This document shows, one piece after another, positions 16,442-22,528 of a DNA stretch of 22,528 nucleotides. The translations under genes and the position numbers were made by a program. The stretch is from an uncultured Elusimicrobiales bacterium (GTDB lineage: Bacteria > Elusimicrobiota > Elusimicrobia > Elusimicrobiales > Elusimicrobiaceae). Positions within the stretch are counted from its first letter, which is position 1; every line of letters begins with the position of its first letter. Location of the stretch: NCBI GenBank assembly GCA_905235355.1, contig CAJOLM010000003.1, forward strand, positions 1-22,528, read 5' to 3'. The notes under the pieces were generated by a model, which saw only the letters and a list, made by a program, of their open reading frames with translations, had not been told where the DNA came from and made no database searches.

Positions 16442-17176
16442 TTATTCCACTACTTCTACTGTAATAAACAGGAAGAGCGAGCGTTGCTCTTCGGTTGTAT
16501 CTTTATATTTAAACAAAAGGCCAATCAGCGGCAAGTGCCCCAAAATAGGCACGCGTGTTTCGCTGACGTTGCGGTAGCTGCTTTTGAGTCCGCCAATTAC
16601 CAAAGTTTCCCCGCTATTTAACTCCACATGGGTTTCCACTGCGCGGTTAGTAAAAGAAGGTGCCGTGGTGGTACCCACAGATACCGTGCGGGAATAATCT
16701 ACGGACGAAACTTCTAACTGCACCGACAAATCAATAATGTTGCCGCGTTCCGGCACAATGGTCGGCAGTACGTTAAGCAAAATACCATATTCTTCTAACT
16801 GGGACCCAATACCCTGGTTATTGACCACCGGTATAGGCACTTTACCACCGACGGTAATCTTGGCATTATTACCGGAGGCAGTCACCACTTTAGGATTAGA
16901 TAAAATTTGCGCGCGGCCTTCCGTTTCCGACAAACGCAAACGCGTAATGACGGCCGTCTTACGGGCAAATTCGCCTAATGATAAAATCCCCGGGATATTG
17001 GCTTCTTCAAAGTCAAAGATTTGGTTCCACTCAAATCCCTTGGCAGAGGCCATCGTCCCGCTGATTTCCACCACGTCGGCACTCACGGACACCAGACGTG
17101 TTTTTTTAGCCATGGCTGCCGGGCTGACCAGCACCAGCAGCAAAAGACACAAAGTAAGTTTAGAAGTAAATTTCAT
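16442..17176 (-). CDS. Short secretin (RcpA/CpaC-like)
   Basis: The product has 244 residues. Signal peptide at about 1-23, then the secretin core: GRAQILSNPKVVTASGNNAK (87-106), the VGGKVPIPV segment, GILLNVLPTI (131-140), LNSGETLVIGGL (186-197) and the C-terminal signature VPILGHLPLIGLLFK (209-223). RcpA/CpaC proteins are usually well over 400 residues and carry BON and N-domains before this core; here only about 60 residues lie between the signal peptide and the core. It should form the outer-membrane channel of the Tad machine. AGGAATAG is the ribosome binding site. It lies between cpaB and the ATPase gene, the usual place. Confidence 0.9.
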   Translation of the reverse strand: MKFTSKLTLCLLLLVLVSPAAMAKKTRLVSVSADVVEISGTMASAKGFEWNQIFDFEEANIPGILSLGEFARKTAVITRLRLSETEGRAQILSNPKVVTASGNNAKITVGGKVPIPVVNNQGIGSQLEEYGILLNVLPTIVPERGNIIDLSVQLEVSSVDYSRTVSVGTTTAPSFTNRAVETHVELNSGETLVIGGLKSSYRNVSETRVPILGHLPLIGLLFKYKDTTEEQRSLFLFITVEVVE

Positions 17177-17191
17177 AATTTCTATTCCTGT

Positions 17192-17944
17192 TTATTGAAA
17201 TAATTTCTCAAAGGTTGCAATCTCCATGAGGTAGTTGGTCACGTCACCGTGAGAACGTAAGATGACGGTCAAATCTCCCTCTGCCTTAGCCAATGCCAAG
17301 TACTGCGCGTCGCGCGGAGACAACGCTAAGCTCAGCGCGCTGGTATCTGTATAAGCAGAAGCATCTTCTTCCTGGTTGCGCAGTGAGGCAGCCGCTTTGG
17401 CATCCAGCCCCTGGCCCAAGTTAGACCCCACACCTAATACTTTAATATTCTGCAGCAGCGTCACCGTCACGCGTTGGCGTGCGCCGCTTTTCATCATAGC
17501 TTCAAACGTCAGCAAAATATCCACGTTGTCATCCGGCTTAATCATGCTGGCTACGTTACTGTCTACCGTCATTACAAAGCCTCTCATTTGCACCGGGATT
17601 TTGCTGGAAAGGCCCGCCTCGGGAGAAAGCGAGGTCACGGCATACTTGGAAATTTGGTTTCCTTTCGGAATTTGCACGCGGGCAATAGCATTGTCAATTT
17701 TGGCAAAGTCCGCATCCGTTGTCCATGTAAAAGCATCTTTTTGCACATAAGCCGCCGGTACTTGGACACGTTTTAAGTACTCACGTTTGATCACTTCGCG
17801 CTCTTTAATATCGCGCAACGGTACCAGTACCGTTTTCATGGTTTTAGAAGCATTGAGCTTCTGCTCCTGGCTATGCACAATCACAAAATACACAACAGCA
17901 GCCAGAGCGGCTACAATCAGTGGAAGCATAATTCCTTTTTTCAT
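17192..17944 (-). CDS. cpaB: CpaB/RcpC-like pilus assembly protein
   Basis: The product has 250 residues. One membrane helix near the N-terminus (about 5-23), then an SAF-type domain (about 37-105) with the pattern VPLRDIKEREVIKREYL and IPKGNQISKYAV, then the RcpC/CpaB domain (MRGFVMTVDSNVASMIKPDD; VTVTLLQNIKVLGVG; LSLALSPRDAQYLALA). CpaB spans or lines the periplasm between inner-membrane base and secretin. AAGGAG gives a strong ribosome binding site. A 56-base gap separates it from the tadE gene, the largest within this part of the cluster, and I see no convincing promoter there. Confidence 0.92.
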   Translation of the reverse strand: MKKGIMLPLIVAALAAVVYFVIVHSQEQKLNASKTMKTVLVPLRDIKEREVIKREYLKRVQVPAAYVQKDAFTWTTDADFAKIDNAIARVQIPKGNQISKYAVTSLSPEAGLSSKIPVQMRGFVMTVDSNVASMIKPDDNVDILLTFEAMMKSGARQRVTVTLLQNIKVLGVGSNLGQGLDAKAAASLRNQEEDASAYTDTSALSLALSPRDAQYLALAKAEGDLTVILRSHGDVTNYLMEIATFEKLFQ

Positions 17945-18000
17945 TATTTCTCCTTAAACATCCCGGTAATAAAAGTTAATACAAATCTTTTGCCGTCAGG

Positions 18001-18489
18001 CTATTTACTGTCTGAGCTGGCATACGTCTTTTCTACTGGCATACGCGTAACAGCTGTCACTTTGCGAAAGCCGTTTCTTTTTGGCTCGCTGGCCAGTAAC
18101 CAACTGGTGCCCGGAAAGATTAATCTGACCGGATATACTACGGTTACGACTACATCTTCATGACGGTGCTTTTTATACATCGGGTCTATCCCGGTTTGTT
18201 GCACCTTTACGCCCACGGTAATCCGCTGCGCGTCTGCGCCAAACACTTTTGTTTTGGCTGCATTAATTTTATTTCTCATCGTGCCTGTATTGGCTTTGCC
18301 GCTGGGTTTATTCGTGCCCACCAGCGCGCCGATACGGGCAAATTCATAAGAAGCGTGATTGGCGATAATCGTGTGATAGGCAATGTTACCGTATTCTAAA
18401 ATAAAGAATACTATTAACATTAACACCGGCAAAATTAACATTAATTCTACCGTGATTTGCCCCTCACGCCTCTTATGAAAAAGAGTCAT
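18001..18489 (-). CDS. TadE-like pseudopilin, first pilin set
   Basis: The product has 162 residues. Prepilin site G10|Q11 with E15 at +5 (EGQITVEL), a hydrophobic helix at about 15-35, then ANHASYEFARIGALVG, the segment that typically follows the helix in TadE proteins. The C-terminal domain is periplasmic and has no cysteines, unlike the second TadE-like protein at 2168-2701. TadE proteins are minor pseudopilins needed for Tad pilus assembly. It starts 14 bases after the Flp-type pilin gene, with no strong ribosome binding site. Confidence 0.9.
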   Translation of the reverse strand: MTLFHKRREGQITVELMLILPVLMLIVFFILEYGNIAYHTIIANHASYEFARIGALVGTNKPSGKANTGTMRNKINAAKTKVFGADAQRITVGVKVQQTGIDPMYKKHRHEDVVVTVVYPVRLIFPGTSWLLASEPKRNGFRKVTAVTRMPVEKTYASSDSK

Positions 18490-18503
18490 ACGCTATTTGG
18501 GTA

Positions 18504-18722
18504 CTACTCGTTAATTTGACCAAGCACTTTTGCCTTGATATTATCAAATACTTCAGGCATGAAAGATTGCATCAATTTACCAACCAACATGGCGATACCG
18601 ACCACCACCACCAACATGATGATGTATTCTACGGTGTTCTGACCATCTTGTTTTTTGACGCAATTAAACGCAGCTTCTTTCAAGGCGTTTAATCTATTTT
18701 GAATTGCGATAATGTATTTCAT
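18504..18722 (-). CDS. flp: Flp-type major pilin candidate
   Basis: The product has 72 residues. A 27-residue leader, then G27|Q28 with E32 and Y33 (QNTVEY), the Flp signature, and a Val/Ile-rich helix; the mature protein would be about 45 residues, ending in a short amphipathic tail. GGGAGGA just upstream of the ATG is the strongest ribosome binding site in the cluster, which fits a highly made fibre subunit. It lies between another Flp-like pilin gene and tadE. The leader is longer than in most small pilins here. Confidence 0.88.
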   Translation of the reverse strand: MKYIIAIQNRLNALKEAAFNCVKKQDGQNTVEYIIMLVVVVGIAMLVGKLMQSFMPEVFDNIKAKVLGQINE

Positions 18723-18745
18723 GGGTTCCTCCCTGATTTTACAAA

Positions 18746-18940
18746 TTAGTTATTACTAGTATCATACACTGACAAAATCACTTTAGCTCCCTTATCAAAT
18801 TGCTGCGGAACTAAATTGGAATATAAAGCATAGAAAGAGGCAAAAGCTCCAAACAACGCGGCTGCGACAATGACATATTCCATGGCGGTCTGCCCGCTGC
18901 GGCTAGTCAAGTGCTGGCCTATTACACGCTTTATATTCAT
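18746..18940 (-). CDS. Flp/class III-type pilin
   Basis: The product has 64 residues. Prepilin site G16|Q17 with E21 and Y22 (QTAMEY) and an Ala/Phe-rich helix, giving a mature protein of about 48 residues. It is the first pilin gene after the PorV-like gene. Its ribosome binding site sits directly after a GC-rich hairpin (18950-18963). It may be a second fibre subunit or a minor pilin. Confidence 0.85.
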   Translation of the reverse strand: MNIKRVIGQHLTSRSGQTAMEYVIVAAALFGAFASFYALYSNLVPQQFDKGAKVILSVYDTSNN

Positions 18941-18949
18941 ATTATCTCT

Positions 18950-18963
18950 CCGCCCTTAGGCGG
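18950..18963 (-). promoter_or_regulatory. Intercistronic hairpin before the first pilin gene
   Basis: On the minus strand CCGCC, loop TAAG and GGCGG form a perfect 5-bp GC stem in the 28-base gap after the PorV-like gene. The ribosome binding site GGAGAG overlaps the 3' arm. No T-run follows, so it is not a terminator; it could hide the ribosome binding site or protect the 5' end of a processed pilin mRNA. Confidence 0.45.
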
Positions 18964-18968
18964 CCCTA

Positions 18969-19934
18969 CTAAAACTGTACAGATACGGCAATTTGTTGCG
19001 ACGTACCCAGCGCGCCAAACGGCGTAACGGCATAGTCAATGCTCGCGCCATAGCCAAACAATTCAGAGCTGTAAATACCGAACCCGAAGGATACTTTAGA
19101 CGTGCTGTCTAACCCCAAGCTCTTTAAGTTTTTGCTATCGCTGTAGCCGGTGCTTTCGCGGTCATAATAACCGACGCGCAAATCAAATTGTGCCACCTGA
19201 ATCAAATCTTCCGGAATATGGATTTCTAACCCGATACCATAGCGGCCTTCATCATCCCGGTATTTCATATATTCGCCGGACAGTGTCCAGTACCGCGTAT
19301 TTAAATCCGCTCCCAAACGAAAGCCGCGCGGCATTTCGTCTTTGTCACCCAAGTTGACAATGGCGGCCCCTAAACCTAACCATTTCCACGGGCGAGCCTT
19401 GGCGCCTAAATCAAAACCGACGTTGGTGTAGCGGTATGTATCCAATTTTTCATTGATATACTTAGCCGTCGCGCCCAATTGCAAACCTTGGTTAAAAAAT
19501 CCGCGCGCGAGTGACACGCTACCCACAAAGTTCTGCACCGGCTTACCCACTACCGGTTGTTTGTCGCCGTACTCGTCACGGTAATCAAAGCCGCTCATAT
19601 CCATGTAGTTTAAGGTAACACCGATAATCGTTTTACCCATTGGCTGCAAATAAGACAACACACGGGATTTGTACCCTTGCAAATAGTCTTGATAGGCAAA
19701 AGCCACTTCGCGCGTGGTGGCTGACGCAGCACCTGCCGGGTTCCACAGTAACGCTTCCGGACCTTCGGCAATAGACACATAGGCATTACCGAGGGCTTGG
19801 GCACGCGGAGTACCCGCATCAATTTTTAAGAACGCGCTGGCACTAGTACCGGCGTCTGCATCAGTGTCAGCGGCCAATGCAGCCGGAGCTGCCAGGCTTA
19901 ACATTGCACAAATGAGTAAAACTTTATTTTTCAT
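18969..19934 (-). CDS. PorV/UPF0164-type outer-membrane beta-barrel protein
   Basis: The product has 321 residues with a signal peptide (about 1-21). The N-terminal motif GTPRAQALGNAYVSIAEGPE followed by WNPAGAA (about 41-70) is the hallmark of the PorV/PorQ and UPF0164 family. The rest is rich in alternating aromatic strands and ends in Phe (SVQF), as outer-membrane barrels do. In Bacteroidetes PorV is part of the type IX secretion system; here it heads the Tad operon and follows a secreted protein with a FlgD-like C-terminal domain, but no other type IX gene is present. A role in the outer-membrane step of the pilus or in surface attachment is inference. Confidence 0.85.
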   Translation of the reverse strand: MKNKVLLICAMLSLAAPAALAADTDADAGTSASAFLKIDAGTPRAQALGNAYVSIAEGPEALLWNPAGAASATTREVAFAYQDYLQGYKSRVLSYLQPMGKTIIGVTLNYMDMSGFDYRDEYGDKQPVVGKPVQNFVGSVSLARGFFNQGLQLGATAKYINEKLDTYRYTNVGFDLGAKARPWKWLGLGAAIVNLGDKDEMPRGFRLGADLNTRYWTLSGEYMKYRDDEGRYGIGLEIHIPEDLIQVAQFDLRVGYYDRESTGYSDSKNLKSLGLDSTSKVSFGFGIYSSELFGYGASIDYAVTPFGALGTSQQIAVSVQF

Positions 19935-19945
19935 ATTTGTTTTGT

Positions 19946-19974
19946 GATATATCCTCTATTAATATATGTTTCAA
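19946..19974 (-). promoter_or_regulatory. Candidate promoter of the main Tad operon
   Basis: On the minus strand TTGAAA (19974-19969), a 17-base spacer and TATATC (19951-19946). Five of six -35 bases and four of six -10 bases match consensus. It would give a leader of only about 5-10 bases before the PorV-like ATG, and no ribosome binding site lies at normal distance, so the true start may be elsewhere in this AT-rich segment. Confidence 0.4.
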
Positions 19975-19988
19975 ATCTTTTTTACTCT

Positions 19989-20017
19989 GTCATTGCGGGC
20001 ATGGACCCGCAATCCAG
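19989..20017 (+). repeat. REP-like palindrome, unit 1
   Basis: ATTGCGGG (19992-19999) and CCCGCAAT (20006-20013) form a perfect 8-bp stem with loop CATGGA. The unit begins GTCAT and ends CCAG, the same ends as unit 2 read on the other strand. Lies in a gene-free gap. Confidence 0.75.
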
Positions 20018-20050
20018 TCTGTTTATGGGGTAGTTCTCCTTATAACCACC

Positions 20051-20079
20051 CTGGCTCCCGGATCCGCGTCCGGGATGAC
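20051..20079 (-). repeat. REP-like palindrome, unit 2 (inverted)
   Basis: TCCCGGA (20056-20062) and TCCGGGA (20069-20075) form a 7-bp stem with loop TCCGCG. On the minus strand the unit begins GTCAT and ends CCAG, is 29 bases long like unit 1 and lies in inverted orientation 33 bases away, so the two make a BIME-like pair. Confidence 0.75.
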
Positions 20080-20086
20080 GACCCTC

Positions 20087-20111
20087 AAGGTTGAGATTTC
20101 CGATTACAACC
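20087..20111. repeat. Dispersed AAGGTTG...TACAACC module (copy 2)
   Basis: AAGGTTG (20087-20093), 11 bases, TACAACC (20105-20111), followed by TT, so that AAGGTTG and CAACCTT form a 7-bp inverted repeat. Same words and spacing as at 2118-2142. Confidence 0.6.
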
Positions 20112-20134
20112 TTCGGAAATGGACCTTATTTTAG

Positions 20135-20174
20135 TAGGCCACCCCCGAGTGTTGCTATCGGGGGTCTCGGCCTA
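20135..20174. repeat. Dispersed hairpin module (copy 2), just after the FlgD-like gene
   Basis: Inner stem CCCCCGA (20142-20148) / TCGGGGG (20158-20164) around the 9-base loop GTGTTGCTA, plus an outer stem TAGGCC (20135-20140) / GGCCTA (20169-20174). The core matches the hairpin at 2072-2096. It begins 7 bases after the stop of the gene at 20181, so it could stop or protect that transcript, but on the minus strand the tail is CTAAAATAAGG without a T-run; on the plus strand TATTTTCC follows. Confidence 0.65.
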
Positions 20175-20180
20175 TTTTCC

Positions 20181-22157
20181 TTACCGCGGAATTAAAATCT
20201 TTACTACCTTTTGGCAGTGTTGTCTGCCGTTCTGGGCTCTAAAGTCCACCAGCCCGAAGTACACGCCGCGGGCGACTCTCTTGCCGTGGTCATTGGTCTT
20301 ATCCCAGAAGCAGCGCAACGCCGCATTACGCAAGGACCGTCTGACACCTAATGACTTAGCCATAGCGTCGTCATAGACGGTTTCGCTAATATTGTTATCC
20401 GGGCTCATTTCCCAGCTGGAGCCTACTTTCATAACCATATTCTGCGCGTCCACACAGGTATAACCGCTGGTGCGCACCAGGTCGCCTGCCAGGTTGTACA
20501 TCTTAATAGACATCTTACCCGGCACCGGCAGCTTAGTGATTTCCAACGTACCGGTAGGCGTCTTGAACGGGTTAGGATAGAAGAACACCGTCTTTTCCCA
20601 ATCCGAGCAGACAAATTCTCCGTCGCCGATAGCCACCGTAGCGCGGTGCAGGTTCACATATTGGAACGTATCAGCCACTTTGTTAATCTTCCACTTGGTG
20701 TCATCAGTATCGGTATCATCACCAATGATTTCACCTGTAATAGAGTCAATATCGGCGCCGTTCAAGGCGGTCACGAAGCGGAACGGATAGGTACCGTCCG
20801 GCACAGCCTGTTGGGCATAATCCGTGCCGTCCCACACCTCTTCAATCAGCGTCGTGGACGGGCGGATACCCACAATGGCTCTGACCAGCACGTCGCGGAT
20901 ATCGGTTACTTCTTTACCGGTGGACGGGTCACGCAGCGTACCTTTTTGATAGTCATAAATAGTGGTACCCGGCTTTAAGATTTGTATAGCCACTTTCATT
21001 GGCACAGAAATCTGATACGAAATGCCCATATCCTGGTTGCGCTTTTTGATAGCGTAGGATTCTGCTTCCGGCAAGTCAAACACTTTGAGCAGGTCAATGT
21101 TCTGCGTGATTTGTTTAACTGTCGGCTGATAGAGGCCTTCATCCGGATAGTTCTTGGCGGTCAGACGGATTTCATAGTTTCCGTTCTTGACGTATTTGCC
21201 GTTATTGTCCGTACCGTCCCAATACAGTTTGCGCACAATGTTCGGGTCAAAGTTAGCGGTATTGGGAATAGTCATGGTGCTTAAGTATTTGCACACTTCC
21301 CCGGCCTTATTGTCGTAAGGCAGTTGGGAATAGGACGTACCCGTAGATCTAGTGGTGGTACACATACCGTTTTGCAAGCCGACGATGGCTACTTCTACCG
21401 TAGCGGCGCGGGAAATGGCAAAGTCAATCTCATACGGCGGTACAAACACCGGGCCGGACGAGACGTTGAACAGCTGCGGCGCGTTCGGGTACACAGCCAC
21501 CGTACCGTCCAAGAAATACACCGGGCCGCGGGTAATGTTAATGCGGTACACGGGTTTATCCGTGGCATACAGTCCGGTCTGATTGATAATGGTCTCTGAC
21601 GAGCGCAGCGGGCGGCCTGTTACTTTGTCATAGTACAAGTCCATCGGCTCGCTTGTGCTGGCAGCCAAATAGAACGGATACGTTCCGTCCGGCACCATTT
21701 CATACGGACAATTTGTCAAATCCGGTTGTACCTCGCCATCTCCAGAGCAGGCCTTAATTACATCTTCGCTATTTTTACCGCCTTCGGCGATAGACAGCGG
21801 GGTCGGGTTGTAGAAATATTGCGCGTCCCATTCTTCCATGAGCTGCACGCCGTCACCCGGGTTGGTGGCGAAATCACGGTTAACCGTTTCAACCGGTTGC
21901 AAGCGCACGTCCAAGGTTTGGCTCGCCCCTTCGCGATAGTTATACTTCGCGGCAGCAGCGTTCGCCGGATAATTGGTAAAGTTCGTATCGTTTACATAGA
22001 TACAACGCGGGTTCGTCGCCGGGTTGACATAATCATAATATGATGCAGTCGGACACGCTCCTGTATTATCTAACGCTGTTTTACAGAAATACTTTTTATC
22101 TGTGGTCTTATCGCAGACGCGCGGCGGCCAGCTGGCATCGGGATCTACCACTGTCAA
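20181..22157 (-). CDS. C-terminal part of a large secreted protein with FlgD-like domains (frame-broken)
   Basis: The open frame encodes 658 residues from a TTG at 22157, but that start has no ribosome binding site, a stop codon lies two codons upstream in the same frame, and the upstream ORF overlaps it in another frame; it most likely continues that ORF after a frame change. Several FlgD/Ig-like units are visible through the repeated pattern W(D)GTD/N...G..V..G.Y.: KLYWDGTDNNGKYVKNGNYE, EEVWDGTDYAQQAVPDGTYP and FWDKTNDHGKRVARGVYF. The end has the YPNPF...MYNLAGDLVR pattern of FlgD-like or type IX sorting-like C-terminal domains. It is rich in cysteine in its first part. It is probably a surface or secreted structural protein; substrate or partner unknown. 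Confidence 0.75.
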   Translation of the reverse strand: MTVVDPDASWPPRVCDKTTDKKYFCKTALDNTGACPTASYYDYVNPATNPRCIYVNDTNFTNYPANAAAAKYNYREGASQTLDVRLQPVETVNRDFATNPGDGVQLMEEWDAQYFYNPTPLSIAEGGKNSEDVIKACSGDGEVQPDLTNCPYEMVPDGTYPFYLAASTSEPMDLYYDKVTGRPLRSSETIINQTGLYATDKPVYRINITRGPVYFLDGTVAVYPNAPQLFNVSSGPVFVPPYEIDFAISRAATVEVAIVGLQNGMCTTTRSTGTSYSQLPYDNKAGEVCKYLSTMTIPNTANFDPNIVRKLYWDGTDNNGKYVKNGNYEIRLTAKNYPDEGLYQPTVKQITQNIDLLKVFDLPEAESYAIKKRNQDMGISYQISVPMKVAIQILKPGTTIYDYQKGTLRDPSTGKEVTDIRDVLVRAIVGIRPSTTLIEEVWDGTDYAQQAVPDGTYPFRFVTALNGADIDSITGEIIGDDTDTDDTKWKINKVADTFQYVNLHRATVAIGDGEFVCSDWEKTVFFYPNPFKTPTGTLEITKLPVPGKMSIKMYNLAGDLVRTSGYTCVDAQNMVMKVGSSWEMSPDNNISETVYDDAMAKSLGVRRSLRNAALRCFWDKTNDHGKRVARGVYFGLVDFRAQNGRQHCQKVVKILIPR

Positions 22158-22528
22158 GGTAGGTCACATCATAGGTCCCGGTAGCCGTATTGCTTACTGC
22201 CGTCCACACGATTTGCTTACCGTTTTGCAACTCGGCAGAATCCTGCGTAGTAGTTAAAGCGTTTGTATTTGTATAAGTGTATCCGCCCACATTAATGCTC
22301 ACAGCTCCGTCAGCCAAATTGGTTACCCCGGTCACGCGCCCGGTCTTAGCTAAAGCATCGGTCGTATTATAATAAGGTATGACTACATCCTTATTATATA
22401 TATTGATTTGCACGCCCATGGCTTTGGACAGCATATAGCTGATCGTGGCTTTGGCGTTGCTGTCGCCATATACGTCGGTGGTGGAAACGTCGGTCACGCG
22501 GTAGAGGTCCACCGGGAACAGGGCTGAT
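22108..22528 (-). CDS. Upstream fragment of the same large secreted protein (partial at the window edge)
   Basis: The frame is open from the window end (22528) to a stop at 22108, about 139 codons; a GTG at 22512 is not a convincing start because the frame continues beyond it. The sequence is Thr/Asn/Asp/Val-rich with beta-strand character (for example NVGGYTYTNTNALTTT), as in repetitive surface proteins. The last 15 codons overlap the next frame and read as an Arg-rich tail (SGRSRCQLAAARLR), which looks like out-of-frame translation. The natural protein probably runs on into the frame at 22157. Confidence 0.65.
   Translation of the reverse strand, partial: SALFPVDLYRVTDVSTTDVYGDSNAKATISYMLSKAMGVQINIYNKDVVIPYYNTTDALAKTGRVTGVTNLADGAVSINVGGYTYTNTNALTTTQDSAELQNGKQIVWTAVSNTATGTYDVTYLDSGRSRCQLAAARLR

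Noticed and set aside
16737..17198. 153-codon plus-strand open frame
   Set aside because: Antisense shadow of the secretin gene; no domain or ribosome binding context.
17945..18000. Promoter in the 56-base gap before cpaB
   Set aside because: AT-rich, but no -35/-10 pair with acceptable matches and spacing was found.
20135..20174. Standard rho-independent terminator for the gene at 20181
   Set aside because: The stem is strong and well placed, but the minus-strand tail is A-rich; termination is possible but not shown.
22150..22170. Programmed +1 frameshift site
   Set aside because: No stop codon after a slippery CTT, no internal ribosome binding-like stimulator at the right distance and no clear downstream structure; a mutation or sequence error is simpler.
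1..22528. CRISPR array, tRNA, rRNA, insertion sequence or phage genes
   Set aside because: None of the expected repeat spacing, cloverleaf pattern, transposase or phage motifs was seen on reading both strands.

Overview
The window holds one long, almost gap-free minus-strand gene cluster for a Tad-type (type IVc / Flp) pilus or related secretion machine, with its own signalling genes. No rRNA, tRNA, CRISPR array or transposase was seen. The PorV/UPF0164-type outer-membrane protein, FlgD-like C-terminal domains, a short secretin and several class III pilins suggest a Gram-negative bacterium, perhaps Elusimicrobiota (gut lineage). That assignment is an inference from gene content and has not been tested by marker genes.

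Layout in transcription order, high to low coordinates. (a) 22528-20181: a large secreted protein ending in a FlgD-like beta-sandwich, broken by a frame change near 22157. (b) 20180-19935: a gene-free gap with REP-like palindromes, a dispersed hairpin and a candidate promoter. (c) 19934-10206: PorV-like protein, two Flp-type pilins, TadE, CpaB, a short secretin, a TadZ-TadA fusion ATPase, a TadB with an added extracytoplasmic domain, TadC, and a TPR lipoprotein-sized secreted protein. (d) 10196-7801: a HAMP/PAS-like membrane sensor with no kinase, a small two-helix membrane protein and a DsbA-like thiol protein, followed by a strong hairpin terminator. (e) 7732-3998: membrane histidine kinase, soluble REC-histidine kinase and a NarL/LuxR response regulator. 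(f) 3997-2168: a second pilin set (Flp-type pilin, TadG-like, TadE-like). (g) 2167-1866: a repeat-bearing gap with a near-consensus sigma70-type promoter. (h) 1865-1: a Gly/Ser-rich single-pass membrane protein and the start of another membrane or secreted protein.

A working model (inference): the fused ATPase powers TadB/TadC, the secretin and CpaB form the envelope channel, and two pilin sets supply the fibre. The embedded phosphorelay is placed to control at least the second pilin set, because the regulator gene runs directly into it. The prepilin peptidase (TadV/CpaA) is not in the window and must be encoded elsewhere. The most unusual points are the TadZ-TadA fusion, the TadB ectodomain, the very short secretin, the terminator that splits the operon just before the phosphorelay, and the matching repeat modules in the two gaps that bracket the cluster.
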